Source: Sclerotinia nivalis (Eukaryota > Ascomycota > Leotiomycetes > Helotiales > Sclerotiniaceae). From it: DNA of 64,000 nt. How positions within the stretch are numbered: position 1 is the stretch's first letter; each line of letters begins with the position of its first letter. The notes beneath the pieces were generated by a model that searched no databases, was not told the origin of the DNA, and worked only from the letters and a program-made list of their open reading frames with translations. Positions 23,712 through 36,200 of the stretch are shown piece after piece. Location: NCBI GenBank assembly GCA_029531795.1, contig JAPEIS010000005.1, forward strand, positions 1,114,001-1,178,000, written 5' to 3'. The translations under genes and the position numbers were made by a program.

Positions 23712-24949
23712 ATTGACCGCTTAATGGATTGTTGAAGGTGGAGTCGATTAATGGGTCGATTTGTTTTCGTTGGCATGATATCATATCATTTCATATCGTA
23801 TGATATTGATATTAATACTGATATGGACATTGCATAACGAAAATCCTCAAATCGGTACTTTAGGTGTTTTTTGAAACTTTAGCGATCATTAAATGTGCGT
23901 TTGGTTTTCCGGTTTCCTGCTTGTGGAATCTTTAAGCGCTGGTTTGGTCTTTTTGTCACGCATACATATTACAATGTCGGTCATCCTGGGATACAAATAC
24001 GGATGAATTAATGGAGAGAGCTGGTATTTAAAACTTGCTGGCTCGGTTTGGTAATGAAAGGGGAATAGTGAAGGAAAAAAGGGTCTAGATCTTTTAGATT
24101 TAGATAACAAAAGCTGTTACTTCTGGCTACGAAACAGAAGTTAATTTTTAAAATACATCCAGGGCTCGAAGACTCGAAGTATGTTTTTTGATGATGATGT
24201 GATATTGTAAGATATATTCGAGTAATGAATCCCAATTAAACTCAAAGCGGGAAAAATGAAAACAACACAATGTGGTGTGAAGATAGATAGATGAAGAAAT
24301 ATATGAGAAAAATATCCTTGACGTTTATTATTTTATATTCTATAACCACCAATCTTCCCCCTTTCTACATTTACCCACCTTACTCCAAAGGGTAATGCAC
24401 ATCCCTCGTTGCATCCCAAACATTATCACTGATCTTTACATCGCTCAAAAGATAAAGCATTTGGACACAAGTACGAATACTGCATCTGCAGGATAAACCA
24501 CCTGATTTATCACATTCTGGAATAGACCGTACTTTCCATTGAATTCAGATCACTCCTGATTCCAAAGATACAGATCGAAGGAGATGAAACCATCAATACG
24601 GATTATGAATCTATCTAATATTATACTTTCACCGCAGTGGGCTTTGGTAGATAGATATTATAGAGTAACTGGAAATAGCCGTATAATTATCGCTCTAGGA
24701 TATTGTCCTCGTGATACGTACGAATGAGGAAAAGGAAAATGAAAATTGTCTTCTTTGCGAATGCAAAATTTGAGGTTTTGGTGGTAGAGAGTTGGGTTGT
24801 ATTGATCTGAATATATTTCTATTCTATGATGAGGGACGTCGTTATCTCCGCCTTTAGCAAAGCAAAACTCTTGGTTAACGTTGCCCTAGGCCTCTCCATG
24901 TAAAAACTCATAATCATCTCCAATCTACAACCATTATTGTCGTCACCGT
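23712..24949. other. Intergenic, no supported gene
   Basis: 3' flank of the GPI-protein gene and AT-rich DNA. A run of CATATC/GATATG units near 23777-23825 could fold. No gene seen. Confidence 0.45.
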
Positions 24950-26640
24950 TGTAGAAAAAACTCTGAAGGCACTAGTGAAAGTTGGACACCCCTTGGCTAC
25001 TCTCCCATCCTCCATTTCCCAGTTTCCATAACCTGGAAAAGATACTCACCCAATAGTTCCTCCAAATTTGCAATCGATTACTCCATCACTTCCAAAATAG
25101 CCTTTCCGGCTGAAGAAGATATCTTAACCACTAACTGAAAATCCTCATTCGCTAATTTTGCACAGTACTTCCAAACCATATCGGTAATTTGAGAAGCATT
25201 TTGTTCTATTTCCCTCATTTCGTCTACTATAGCTTTGCTCCATACCTTTAAAAAGATAAGCTTTCAAAATAGTCTCTAGCTCATTTACAGTGGGCATGTT
25301 CACTGGGCTCATTTCGATGGTTCGTTGTGGTAACCACCTTGCACTTGAGATACCACGCTATTATCTAGTCTTTATTAAGAGGTCTCTCAACTACTTTTTC
25401 TTGTTGCTCATGTATCAAGTCAGCCGATGACTGGGGAAGGGAAGGAGTAAAGTTGCAGCTAAATTTAGGATTGTAGTCTATTGTGCGGAGTATCCAACGG
25501 TGCATTTATCGAATTAGGGCTGCCGTCACAAGTAGCCGAATTAGGTTTAGTAGCCAGGTCGCAATGTCAAGTAAAACAGCACAGATTCCATTTCTCAGGC
25601 CGTTTGTATGAAATAGATCCAATAATCTCACGACTCCCTAATCATTCGCCACATGACGCCTATCGTGGTTGGATATCAATGTTACACTTTGATACGAAGG
25701 CTTGAGCGCCGGTTCGTCTGTCGGTTTGACACTGAGGTAGCTTCTCTTCCGGAGATCGAGACGAAAGGCATTTCCGGTTCGCGAATCATGCCATCTGAAT
25801 GGTTTTGGTAGACCTTCTCGAATCCTTCTGCTAAGCTCAGAGCATTTAAACTTTCGGACTTCTTTTTTATGATCGCTGATTGAGGGAGTGCAATAGCTTC
25901 CTCATGAGCTGGATTCTTGAATGGTAGGTAGTTCTCTCCGCTGTTTGTGGTATCTCGTTGGTTTACTGAAATATATGAGGCGGGGGGGGGAAAGCTTACA
26001 TGGTATCGGCTATCAACCCAGGAAGCAGAAGCAGAAGCAAATATTCAGCGTTTCTCCAAGTGGAGATACTAGACAAATGGTATCTTAGGCCAATACCAAT
26101 CCACCGTATTACATTTCTCTGTACAATCTCCTCTCAATCATGTACTGTACCAAAAGTAACAAGTGAAGTGACTACCTCATTCAGAGCTTTCTCTCTTGTA
26201 TACCCCGAGGTCATGAATAAAGCATCCAACTCGTGCTCTACATATACATAACCTTGAATAAAATCTTGTTCATACCTTTTGATACGAAAAACTGTACACC
26301 GGATCTGATTAGTTGAATGTTTTGATCCGGTATAACTAGGTCCTGTTGTACTTCTCTGATGCTGCACTTCTCTGATGTTAAGCCGCGCTTATGCCCAAGA
26401 AGATGGGGTCTCGGTTCAAGCGATACGATCTTGCGAGCATACCTTTCAGGCTAGTGGTTCTGGATATTTGAGATTAGTTGAATTCAATTATAATTTCTTT
26501 TGATGAATGCCATATAGGGGTTTCGATTTCCTTCACTGGGGGTTAGATTTCTTTTCCGCGAGGTTCAACTTCCTCTGCAGGCGGTTGAATTTCCTTCACT
26601 GGGGTTTCGATTTCCTAAGGAGACGAATCCCCTATCTGCA
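24950..26640 (-). pseudogene. Decayed coding remnant, family not recognised
   Basis: On the minus strand several stretches read like real protein but are broken by stops and frame changes. Around 26480-26620 there is a repeat of the type (V/K)KEIxTP interrupted by TAA. At 26367-26134 a frame contains EHELDALFMTSGYTREKALN, ends at a TGA, then stays open downstream in the same frame (WIGIGLRYHL) to about 26000. At 25100-25250 a frame contains DEMREIEQNASQITDMVWKY and runs into TAA. Several of the stops could derive from Trp or Gln codons by C-to-T or G-to-A change. Whether all pieces belong to one gene is unclear. I do not recognise a family. Confidence 0.35.
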
Positions 26641-27489
26641 TGGCAACTCCTGTTCAAACCAGGTTGATTTCAATCCCATCTAGCGTTTTTCAAAGTTCTT
26701 ACGATATCTGTAGGGTGAGGATCCCTAAGGAACTTTATGAACCGTATATAATGACTAGAATTAGGTCATCATATACGGTTTTTGTTGACCTACAAATACA
26801 GCAAATTTGGCCGCTCAAATGGACGAAAGTGTTACAAAACTGGACTCCCAAAATCATACGGAAGGTCGTAATATACAACAAAAGCGAAGGGTTCAGTCTA
26901 TCTAAGGTTATAATTGAGAAAATGATGCTATCCCCACTTAATCATTTGACTAATTTCACCAATTTCACTAATAAAGCGACGAATCATGAATTCATTTATG
27001 TTGCATATCGTATTTTAATCATTTACTATCCTCCTATACTACGAAATCATTATCATATTGTACAATTATATTGTTTAATTTTAGATTATATATAATGACT
27101 TAAAAAATGAATTATATAATATTTTAAGGTTTTTTTTTCTTTAAGTACTTTTAGGATAGAATAGAGACGACGACGAAGGTAGATAGATGGCGAGAATAGG
27201 TAGCGAAAATGATTATAAAGGAGGAGCTAGAAAAGGGGGTTAATTCGATCGAAACGAGTTAGAAAATGACCGGAAAGGCTAGGAAAACCTTAATTTAGAT
27301 ATCAAATACGGTTCAAATTCGATTATTTTTTATAATAATAAAAATTCATAAAAATTCATTATATACGGATGATCTGATCGTATATTATATCAAAACCCAC
27401 AAATACAGTCCAAGAAGTACTTTAGGGGATAAGTCCAAGGTATTGCACTACACTCCACTGTTCTTCTTTGACTGCACAAATTTGAGTTG

Positions 27490-28200
27490 CACCCGCATTC
27501 CTCGAGACCACCAGGCCTTACACTTTGCAACCGTGCCCTTGCGAGACAAATTGAAGTCGCCTGGAGATGCGACCATGGTCTAGAGAGGTACTATCTACGC
27601 AAGAACGGCCATGCGAGAAAGATCTTCGCTAAGGTTTAAATGCGAAGTTCATCCATCTGCATGCCATAGCTACAACCACCAAAGCCTAGGTTAGCAGCCA
27701 TATGGGAGGCCAGGCTAATCATTCTCATGAAATTGTGCAATCGATATATGCAGCAGCGGCAAACATATGCAGTAATATGGACATGACGACCAAAGTGGTA
27801 CCTAATGTGTTCAAGGTGATTGGGTCTCTTTCATTTAAATTAAGAGGTGCGGGGACACTGTAAAATTGGTTAACCTATGAACCAAAAGAACAAGGACCCA
27901 GGATCCAGTAATCCCTACTTATTCTTGGTACCTACTGCCCTCATAAACTGTAGTTCTTGGTGTATGGGTGGGAAGGGACATCGTCTAGCATTCTTCAAGA
28001 ATCATCTAGCACTTGGTCGGGTTGAATTTGTTTTCTCCGACCTTTATTAGCAAGGGAGTCGCCTCCTTACACTCTAAGAAGTACGGTTTAGCTGGTTCCT
28101 GATGGATCACACCGCCATCATTATTTTTCCCTAGATTAACTGGATCTGAATCTGTATTTTTCGCAGTCCTTGTTCCCAAACACTTGCTATGAACTACGTT
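27490..28200 (+). pseudogene. Possible decayed coding remnant (plus strand)
   Basis: A plus-strand frame at 27657-27863 reads like protein (containing HEIVQSIYAAAANICSNM) between a TAG and a TAA, and stays sparsely interrupted until about 28100. Another frame at about 27480-27640 also looks coding (WRCDHGLERYYLRKNGHARK) before a TAA. No family recognised, and this could be chance. Confidence 0.22.
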
Positions 28201-28509
28201 TTCTTCTAGTGTAGGGAGTTTTGAGAGGCTTCTGCTTTAAATTAGTTGCCTAGTACATTCGGAAATCCTTGCGTGCATATTGTAAACACCAATGCCGATG
28301 ATGATGTTCAGATATTACAATGATAGGACTAGATGATAGGTTATTCATTCATACAACCAATCGGGCTACCCATGTATGCTGCTAGTGTTGTTAAATGAGG
28401 TTAGGCCGTGGGGGAGAGTAAGATCTCAGAACGGGCGTGTCATGTATATTTTGACCCTGTATACCCGTAAACCTATCTACCTTGAAGCATACCTTTTGTA
28501 CGGCGCAGG

Positions 28510-29479
28510 ATGGCCACAGCAGTGAGATTGTTCCTGTTAATACCATATGACCATCTATATGATCGTCCATCCGACCTTCCACCATTTTCTATACTTGAGA
28601 AAGGATCAATTAGTTATCCTATTGGTCCTAGTCATTCACTAGAAATTAAAGTCACTGATCACCCGTCTGTTTTATTTTTATTTTATTCGTCTCGTACGAT
28701 TATCGAACCTGGCTTAGGACACAAATTTCTCCTCGAAATTCATGAGAAGCAAGGAACAGGATTCGAGAGTTTCCTTGCAGACTGCTTTGAAAAAAACAGT
28801 CCCATCGAGCACGATGCTTTTCTGATATTTGGGCTTCGGGAGCTCAGTGATAAAGTGGATGGAATCATCACAAAGGCCTCACCAATCAAGTCTTCCATAC
28901 TTATCTCTCATCTATCTGCTACAGAACAATTAATAAAATACCTCCGGGGTAGCAAATCCATGATGCGAATTTCTACATCTTCACAAACCTTATTTCCCGA
29001 GTGCAATAAATGCATCAGATCCTTTTGTTGACATCGAGGATAAAATGCCGATTTGGTGTGGCTGGCTTATCAACATCTACTTTTTACCATTAAAAGCACT
29101 ATCTAAAAACTCGAATAGGGAGACGAGGATTTTCCGCTGCGTGGAACAAAGATTGATAATACCGAGGGAAAGGTGGACGGAGATACAAAAGTTGATATCT
29201 GTCAGTTTCTATTCAGGTATATATATGTATGATTACATTTACAATTTCTCTATCATACTAAACCCCCCTCAATCAACCCCCCAATATTATCCGCGCGCTC
29301 TCATACAAGTATCTAATACATCCATAAGCAATACCATCTATAGAAATCGGCTGCACAGCCTGTACTCAGACCGCCCTCGATTTCGCTTTTGTGTTCGCTT
29401 CGCTACCCCTTTAAGTGTCAAAAAAGAGAAGGAAAAAGAAAAAGTGAGATTCTTAAAGCAAATTGGCCGATTTTATTAA
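28510..29479 (+). CDS. Hypothetical protein, uncertain two-exon model
   Basis: An ATG at 28510 opens a frame with balanced amino-acid use, unlike neighbouring noise frames. It would stop at 29031. A 70-bp intron 28949-29018 (GTAGCA ... CATCAG) would join it in phase to a second frame reading DPFVDIEDKMPIWCGWL, which runs to a stop at 29479, giving about 299 aa. The last ~80 codons are low complexity, so the true 3' end may be near 29215, where a GTATAT could be a further donor. No domain, signal peptide or membrane helix is obvious. The frame lies next to decayed remnants and may itself be one. I do not recognise the family. Confidence 0.33.
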
Positions 29480-30331
29480 GCAATTAGGAAATTCTAAATC
29501 TGTAAAGAGATGAAGATTGGTATTTGGGTTCTGCGCGAGGAGATAAGATCCTATATTGGGATTGGATTTCGGTTGCATTGAGGATTTGAGAGTTTGTTAT
29601 TTTTTTTTTGGCATCATATTGATTATGTGAGGTGGGAGTAGAAGTAAAAGAGTAGAGGCGGATAATAAAGTGATTATTCAAATATAAATTTCGTATGAAT
29701 ATTTCGATTAAGTAATTATTAGCTATAGTTAGATGACCCCAGAGTTTAAAAGTTAAAAGAATCACCAGATGAGATTACAACCCGGAGGTCAAAGATCTTC
29801 TTTATTTTGGGGTGAAATTTAATCAATTAATTCGTATAACCGCTTCTTCGTTTACTTGGAGGCGAGGCCAAAGATCAAGGAACTTGTAGACTATTAGAAG
29901 GAAGAGGAATAAGAGCTTACTAGGCCCAGATCTGTTAGGGATAATATAATGATAAAAATAAAAATATTTTGGGATTATGATACCATTCGAGTGTATAGAT
30001 TATTATACATTTATTTCTATCTCATACAGATTTTCTTCTTCATGTCCTCTGATATCCATTTTCATGTCCTCTCATATGCATTTTTATACGTTTCTCATTA
30101 GTTGTACAATATATATACATCGCAATACATTATATATATATATCCAACTCCCATCCATATCCATATCCATATCCAAACCCCTGTCCATATCCATACCCTA
30201 TCCCATACGCCAAATTTAAACTCCAAGGCCTTTCTTAAACATCCAGCCATTCAACCCAATCATTTATAATCATAACACCCTCTCCCTAACCCCTCCCTAA
30301 CCACTCTGTATATCCACCCATCACCAAAAAA
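29480..30331. other. Intergenic and 3' flank, no gene
   Basis: AT-rich DNA, a TA microsatellite near 30110-30140 and CCATAT repeats near 30149-30195. The CCCTAACCCCTCCCTAACC stretch at about 30282-30300 is only superficially telomere-like. Confidence 0.5.
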
Positions 30332-33253
30332 TTACATATAACTCCTCCCCTCATCCTCCCCAAAAAGACTCTGCACATGATAAGTTTCCCAATTTAAGAA
30401 ATCCCCCAGATCATGGCCCAAATTATATCCCATCGGAATATACTCATCCTTAATCTTGACCAGATTAATCGGCGAAGGCGGTAAACTATCATTATCATCA
30501 TCATCATCAATCTTTGGCTCCGGAACACGCATTTTCATCATCGCATCTCTTCGAGCTCCTAGCGTCGATCCGGGCTCAACGACTTGTGGCGCGCTATTGC
30601 GAATAGTTTCTACCCATAACCCGCCCTTGTATTCTGGAGTTTTCGGTCTGCCACTATGATTCCCGGGGGGAAGACCAAATCCAAGTCCGAGTCCAATAGT
30701 TGTCGCGCGATTATCCCTCCCCTCTTTATTTTTGCGAGGACATTTTTCCGCATCATTCGCCGCGAGACTTTTACCTCGTTTGCGTCTCGAGATAGGTGCT
30801 TCTTTGACTAGACGACCGATTCCTGGGTATCCGAATCCACTCCACCAGTCGAAGATACTATCAATTTCCGCTTCGTCTGCTTCCCAGATACTTTCTTCGC
30901 TAGCGCCTATTGTGCCATCGTCCATTGTTCCGGAAATAGCCATTTGGAATGCAGTCCAATCGAGTGCTTCTTCGAGATCAGGCGCGGAGACGGAATCGCG
31001 ATTGTGGCGGTGGTAGACATGTTCGAGACGGATGGGACCGTGGCGGAAAAGTGGGGAGGTGAGTGTATAGGGTGTGGAAGGTAGTTGGATGTAGTCTACT
31101 GAAGATGTGCTTGAATCTTGCGAATAATCTGAGTCTTGCGAGAAAGTTCGTTTTGGGGTTCGTGGGGATATGATGTTAAGCGGGGAGATTTCGGGAATGG
31201 TGGGTAAAAGATTGGTCATTCCTGTGTTTGATCGACTTCGTGGGAGTCGGGGTGGAGAATGTGGAGAATCGCGGGGTGGAGAGGGAAAATGAAAATCCTC
31301 GAATGCTTGTTCGATTTCGATGGCATCGATTTCATCATAGTCGGGATCTAGTAGATCGGGTAATGGTTTTCGAGCGGCTTTTTGATCTTTTTCCGAAGAT
31401 TCAGATGGATCGGTGGATGTAGATGGTCGTGGTGAAGAGGAACTGGTAATTTGTGGTGAACTAGATGTTTTGTCATTGTTGATGCGAGGTAATAAACTCT
31501 CAAAATGAAATGGTTCAGTTGGAGATACTTTATTTGAGTTGTCCGATGATGATATGATATTCGTATCAAGCATTTTATCCCCATCTCTTTTATGTGATTT
31601 TTCCATTGAAGTAACCCCATCCACATCTTTAACAGCCTCAACATTTCGAGCGGCTTCAATTTGAGCATTTTCCAGTGAAGCTTTTCGCTCATTTTCCAAC
31701 TTTGCCTTTTCCACCTTTTCCTCAAGTTGTTGTAATCTATCCGGAGTTAACATTTCATCGGCCTCCAATCTGGTGAATTTTCCTTTGAAAACATCAGCCA
31801 TACTGGCTGTTACATCTCCTAAGTTCCATCTTGCACTTGAATGTGGATGTGGTAGAGTCTTTCTCGAAGCCTTATCCGACACAGTTATCTTCTTTTGTTT
31901 TGGAGAATTCGATTTCTTTGCCTTTGAGTTGATGATAGATTTTGGTACCGGGGATTTTCCAGAAAGACCAATTGATAATGGACGTTCTTTCAAACTGTTG
32001 GAATTCTGCATTTGATTGCGCTTCGAGATTGAATTGGTCCGTGCGATAGATTTATTTCCAATTGATCGGGTAATAATAGTATTGTTCATGTTGTTCATGT
32101 TGTTCATGTTCATGTCCATGTTGTCCATGTTCATGTTGTTCATACCCATACCCATACCCATCCCAGTGATCTTACTCACTTTACTACTATTGAATTGTTG
32201 GAATCCTCGAGTTGCATCCTTTGCATCACCTAAAGCAAATCCAACCGCTAGAAATGCTTCATCCGTTTCTCGAATTAATTGTTCAACATTATCGGTAAAC
32301 TCGACCATACTTTTTAAATTCGAACATGAAGCAGACGTTGATATGGATTTCTTATTCTGGTGGTGATGGGGTGGTTGTGGCGGTTGTTGTGACGGTTCTT
32401 GTGGTGGTTCCTGTGCTGATGGTGATGGTTCTTGTGATGGTTGTAGATGTTGATTTTGGTGGTGATAGAAATGAAAAAAAGATTTGTCCTTTGATGATTT
32501 CGGAAGAAATCGATCGTATGATTTTGTTGACCGTATTAATTTTTTGCTGGTATTGGTACTATCAGGAATAATAGGAATATTAGAAATGTCAGGAATACTA
32601 CTAGTTATAGTAGGAGTTGGATTTCCTTTGTCATTAATAAGATGATTAAACAACAATGATGAAGTATTTTTTGGATTATGAAAGAGATTAATAGTTGATC
32701 CTTTCACTTCCATAAGCTGATCTGACGAGGTAGCTTGCGCCTCTCTCTTTTCAGAATGTAACCTCAAGTTAAATTTTCCTTGTGCCTGCTGCGGACTTTC
32801 TTTTTCTGAAAATACCACGCCAGCTGCAGTCCTGCACCTGTACCTGCAAGTCTGCGCTTGTGTTGCTACTTGTGCATCACCTGAGTTGACTTTTGGGGGC
32901 GCCAGGGTTTGGGGGAAATAATGATAACGGGGCTGACGATTATGATGCTGGTTATTATTTATTGATGTTGTTACGAGTGGTAAAGAATGAGCATCTCCAT
33001 CTCCATCTCCCAATGAGACACAACTTTTCGACTTGGATATAGACTTGGACAAAGAACCATTATTATCTCCAATCGGAGTCGATTGTACCTTTGTTAGGTT
33101 CGAGGTATTCGCATCCCCATGATCACCCACACTTTCCTCCACACCTCCGCTCGCCGAGTTCTCGTTAAAATCCCAATCGAAATGTAATGGACTTAATGGT
33201 GACTGTGCCGGTTGGTTGAAATCTATCCGAATTTGAGGAGGTTTTTGTACCAT
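30332..33253 (-). CDS. Large low-complexity protein of unknown function
   Basis: One uninterrupted frame. I prefer the ATG at 33253 (MVQKPPQIRIDFNQ), giving 973 aa; in-frame ATGs exist up to 33472, and choosing one of those would add up to 73 residues of poorer composition. The protein is largely disordered: Ser/Asn-rich, Gln/Pro/His tracts, and a Met/Asn/Gly repeat at about residues 364-392. Better-structured blocks are ARWNLGDVTASMADVFKGKF followed by a charged probable coiled coil (about 30 residues of LEEKVEKAKLENERKASLEN type), a segment DYDEIDAIEIEQAFEDFHFP, and near the C-terminus ALDWTAFQMAISGTMDDG, SIWEADEAEIDSIFDWWSG and a final GYNLGHDLGDFLNWETYHV. These blocks look conserved, but I cannot name a domain. 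No signal peptide. Cellular role unknown. Confidence 0.8.
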   Translation of the reverse strand: MVQKPPQIRIDFNQPAQSPLSPLHFDWDFNENSASGGVEESVGDHGDANTSNLTKVQSTPIGDNNGSLSKSISKSKSCVSLGDGDGDAHSLPLVTTSINNNQHHNRQPRYHYFPQTLAPPKVNSGDAQVATQAQTCRYRCRTAAGVVFSEKESPQQAQGKFNLRLHSEKREAQATSSDQLMEVKGSTINLFHNPKNTSSLLFNHLINDKGNPTPTITSSIPDISNIPIIPDSTNTSKKLIRSTKSYDRFLPKSSKDKSFFHFYHHQNQHLQPSQEPSPSAQEPPQEPSQQPPQPPHHHQNKKSISTSASCSNLKSMVEFTDNVEQLIRETDEAFLAVGFALGDAKDATRGFQQFNSSKVSKITGMGMGMGMNNMNMDNMDMNMNNMNNMNNTIITRSIGNKSIARTNSISKRNQMQNSNSLKERPLSIGLSGKSPVPKSIINSKAKKSNSPKQKKITVSDKASRKTLPHPHSSARWNLGDVTASMADVFKGKFTRLEADEMLTPDRLQQLEEKVEKAKLENERKASLENAQIEAARNVEAVKDVDGVTSMEKSHKRDGDKMLDTNIISSSDNSNKVSPTEPFHFESLLPRINNDKTSSSPQITSSSSPRPSTSTDPSESSEKDQKAARKPLPDLLDPDYDEIDAIEIEQAFEDFHFPSPPRDSPHSPPRLPRSRSNTGMTNLLPTIPEISPLNIISPRTPKRTFSQDSDYSQDSSTSSVDYIQLPSTPYTLTSPLFRHGPIRLEHVYHRHNRDSVSAPDLEEALDWTAFQMAISGTMDDGTIGASEESIWEADEAEIDSIFDWWSGFGYPGIGRLVKEAPISRRKRGKSLAANDAEKCPRKNKEGRDNRATTIGLGLGFGLPPGNHSGRPKTPEYKGGLWVETIRNSAPQVVEPGSTLGARRDAMMKMRVPEPKIDDDDDNDSLPPSPINLVKIKDEYIPMGYNLGHDLGDFLNWETYHVQSLFGEDEGRSYM

Positions 33254-36200
33254 AATAGCTGTATTCCTTCTAACCGCAAGTTTGTCGGATTTGGGATTTT
33301 CTGATATCCAGAAAAGGCTTTCTGGATGCCTATTGTTTGTGTTACGGTCGTATTCGAAGAACCCATCGGCGCCGTTACTCTCAAGATGGAAACCCATCTG
33401 TTTAAAGCTCGACCCTCTCTTCTGAAGTGGCATAATCGCAGAGTATTCGATCCAAAATATGATTTGAACCAAAATTTCGAATATAATTCCGCCGTGGATA
33501 TCGATTCAATGGATTTTGGGTATTTTCGGTTTCGAGATACTGCACAATACAATTTGATACACGGCGCAATCATTTGTCCGACATTGACACAATACTTTAA
33601 CAAGGGACACATTAGGATACCTAAGGTATATCTACAACATCGGACGGAAGTTGGATTCTCGCATCCACTTGGTAGCAATGGGGCTCATCTTTGAAGTCAA
33701 AGATCTAGGTCAAAGAATATATTAAAGATAGCGTGCTAGTGCATCGCTTGAGGATATATCACAAAACTCGCGTGGTTAATAGATCAACATCATGTACGCC
33801 GGGGACCACATCCACACCGACCTCGTGGTACTGGATTCTAAATACCAAATCCCTCTAAGTAACAAGCGCCGCACAGTACAAACGCAATTTATCAATATTT
33901 TACGAGACAAGAGAAGTGATAGGCTAACCATATACTCCTAACTCGATACAACAGAAGGAATGGAGTGGATTGCCTCGTGGCAAATTTTACAGACATCCAC
34001 CATACTGAACTGGATTGCGGGGATCTGGAATCTTGGAGTAGCGTCAAGGGTCGTCCCCGAGAACCACTTCGTACAAAAAGATTCCCACGACGGATAAGCG
34101 CATAAACATGTTTGTGACCGAGGCATTGCGCTAAATTTAGATGCTAGTGACGTGATTGTGTACAGAGTACAATCTTTGAAGAAGCTTATTGAGCAAGGAT
34201 GACATTGACTAGTAGTTTGCATAAAGGATGGTTCATGGTCTGAAAAGGTTGAACGAGGTGAGGACCTTGGACACAAATGCAAGAAGCCGCGTGAAGTTGT
34301 GTTCCGAAGGAGTTTGTTCGAGTATTCTGAGATTCGGAGACATTACATCAAATCTTCATCATCGGGGTTTGATACCGACAAGAAATAAGTGATTAGAGAG
34401 CTCTGAAAGAATGAGAACAAAGGAAACGAACTTTCGAGATTATCAAAAGAGGTATGCAATCGATATCAATCAGTAGTGGGGAGAAACGTGTTTGTAGTGC
34501 GCGGTGTGCTCTGGGAACTTAGCGGCAGTTGCAATAAATTAATAAGTGGATATTTCCATGTGTGACTTGAGTTCCGTTCTATCCATTTCAGTCTTCACTC
34601 TCTAAAGTCTCTGCAGTAGTACCTTCTATATCTGTATGCAATTTCCGTATGTATATGAATAAGAGAGAGAGAAAAGATTTTGTAATATTTATCACTCTGT
34701 ATATGTGTCGATTGCTATGTTCCTTCGAGGACAGCGAAGTGATATTCTTCAGATTGAGCGAGTACTACTTAATAACATGCATGCATCCCACGTGATAGTG
34801 GCGCTTTTTCTCCAGAAGTCCCGTTCCGGGCGGCTGTGACAGCCACCCCACTAAGCAAGGAATAGAAATTGTAGAATAGTAACAAACGACCTAGTAGGTA
34901 GGTAACGAACTATCGATCTATATTGGTAGCAACCACAACCACAGCTCAGGCTCTCTGCTATTTCTCACAATCAATGGATGACAATCTATGCGAACAGGAC
35001 TGACTGTAATAAGTTATCCGGTTCTAGGATTCTAAGTTCTTCCTTTCGGCGATCACATCACATCACATCACGTTCACGTCGACAGGATCCACTTTGAAAT
35101 CAACTATGGATGAAAAATGTTGGTAATGTTGCAATTTAACAAGTCAATTCAAGATCCAAGGAATGTAAGGAATATGATGATGATGAAGATGAAGATGATT
35201 GGCAGGACTCAATTGAAGAAATCATTACTCGTAGAAGCATGCGAGAGAAATCTATAAATTTCCATCACCAACAACCAATCACAAATCACAACCACACTCT
35301 TTCCTTATACTGCCAAATCAACACATGCCCAGTACATCATGTACATGATATCAATGTACCTGCAGCCTTTTTTTAGGTAAGATATACAATTATGGTTGGC
35401 TGACAAGCTCTCTCCTTATGCATTTGCCGTACCATGGAACATTCAAACAACCAACGACTTCTGCGCCACATCATTGCTCTTCTTGAATATTTGATCTAGA
35501 TAAGCCAACCCACATAAGTATATTTAGAGTATTTTTCTTCACACCTCACACGGCAAACTCTAGGAATTGATTACCGGTAGATGCCTAATAGCCTACATAC
35601 CCACACAGAAAAAATGCGCTTCCTAATCAACATTTGTTTTATCCTACATAAGGGTATCCGAGTTTTCATTCAGAAGATCCATCTTTCTTAAGCCGAGGTT
35701 TGCGATCGATCAAACTTCCCTTGTCAAAATTCCTTTCTATGTTACCTTGATGAGCTGACCCTCGAGATTAGGAAGGTCGTATCTTTTGTACAATCGTTTC
35801 AATTCGAGCTTAGAAACACTGGAAAATCCATGAACCTTTCAAAGTTTCGATTCAAGACAAAAACCGGGGAGCTGAAACGAAATGGAATAATTTTTGTGTG
35901 TAGGATTACCCCAACGAGTGTGCAGGACGGAGTGTATGGATTGGCTTACCCGACTGACTTTCTCCATTATTCCATTAACAAGTCCGAAAAGTTACTCAAT
36001 ACAGATGATTTGCTAATGTGCTTGTTTGATTGCTTTTATCCAGAGGCACAGAATACCAATCCAAGAGAACAGTATCTTTGAGCGATACGACGCCAGAAGG
36101 ATATCTGTCGAAGGATAACACAATTAAATTGTTTAATTCAAAGGCTTAGCACAAAGGTATGCCAATCAAGGGGTACTATCAAGCATCCATCATCACAGAC

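Noticed and set aside
26747..26785. Short inverted repeat ACCGTATAT...ATATACGGT with a related stretch near 27355-27415, considered as transposon ends
   Set aside because: No transposase remnant lies between them, the flanks show no clear target duplication, and the similarity is too short to judge.
30282..30300. Telomere-like CCCTAACCCC sequence
   Set aside because: Only two imperfect units within C-rich 3' flank DNA. No array is present and genes continue on both sides.
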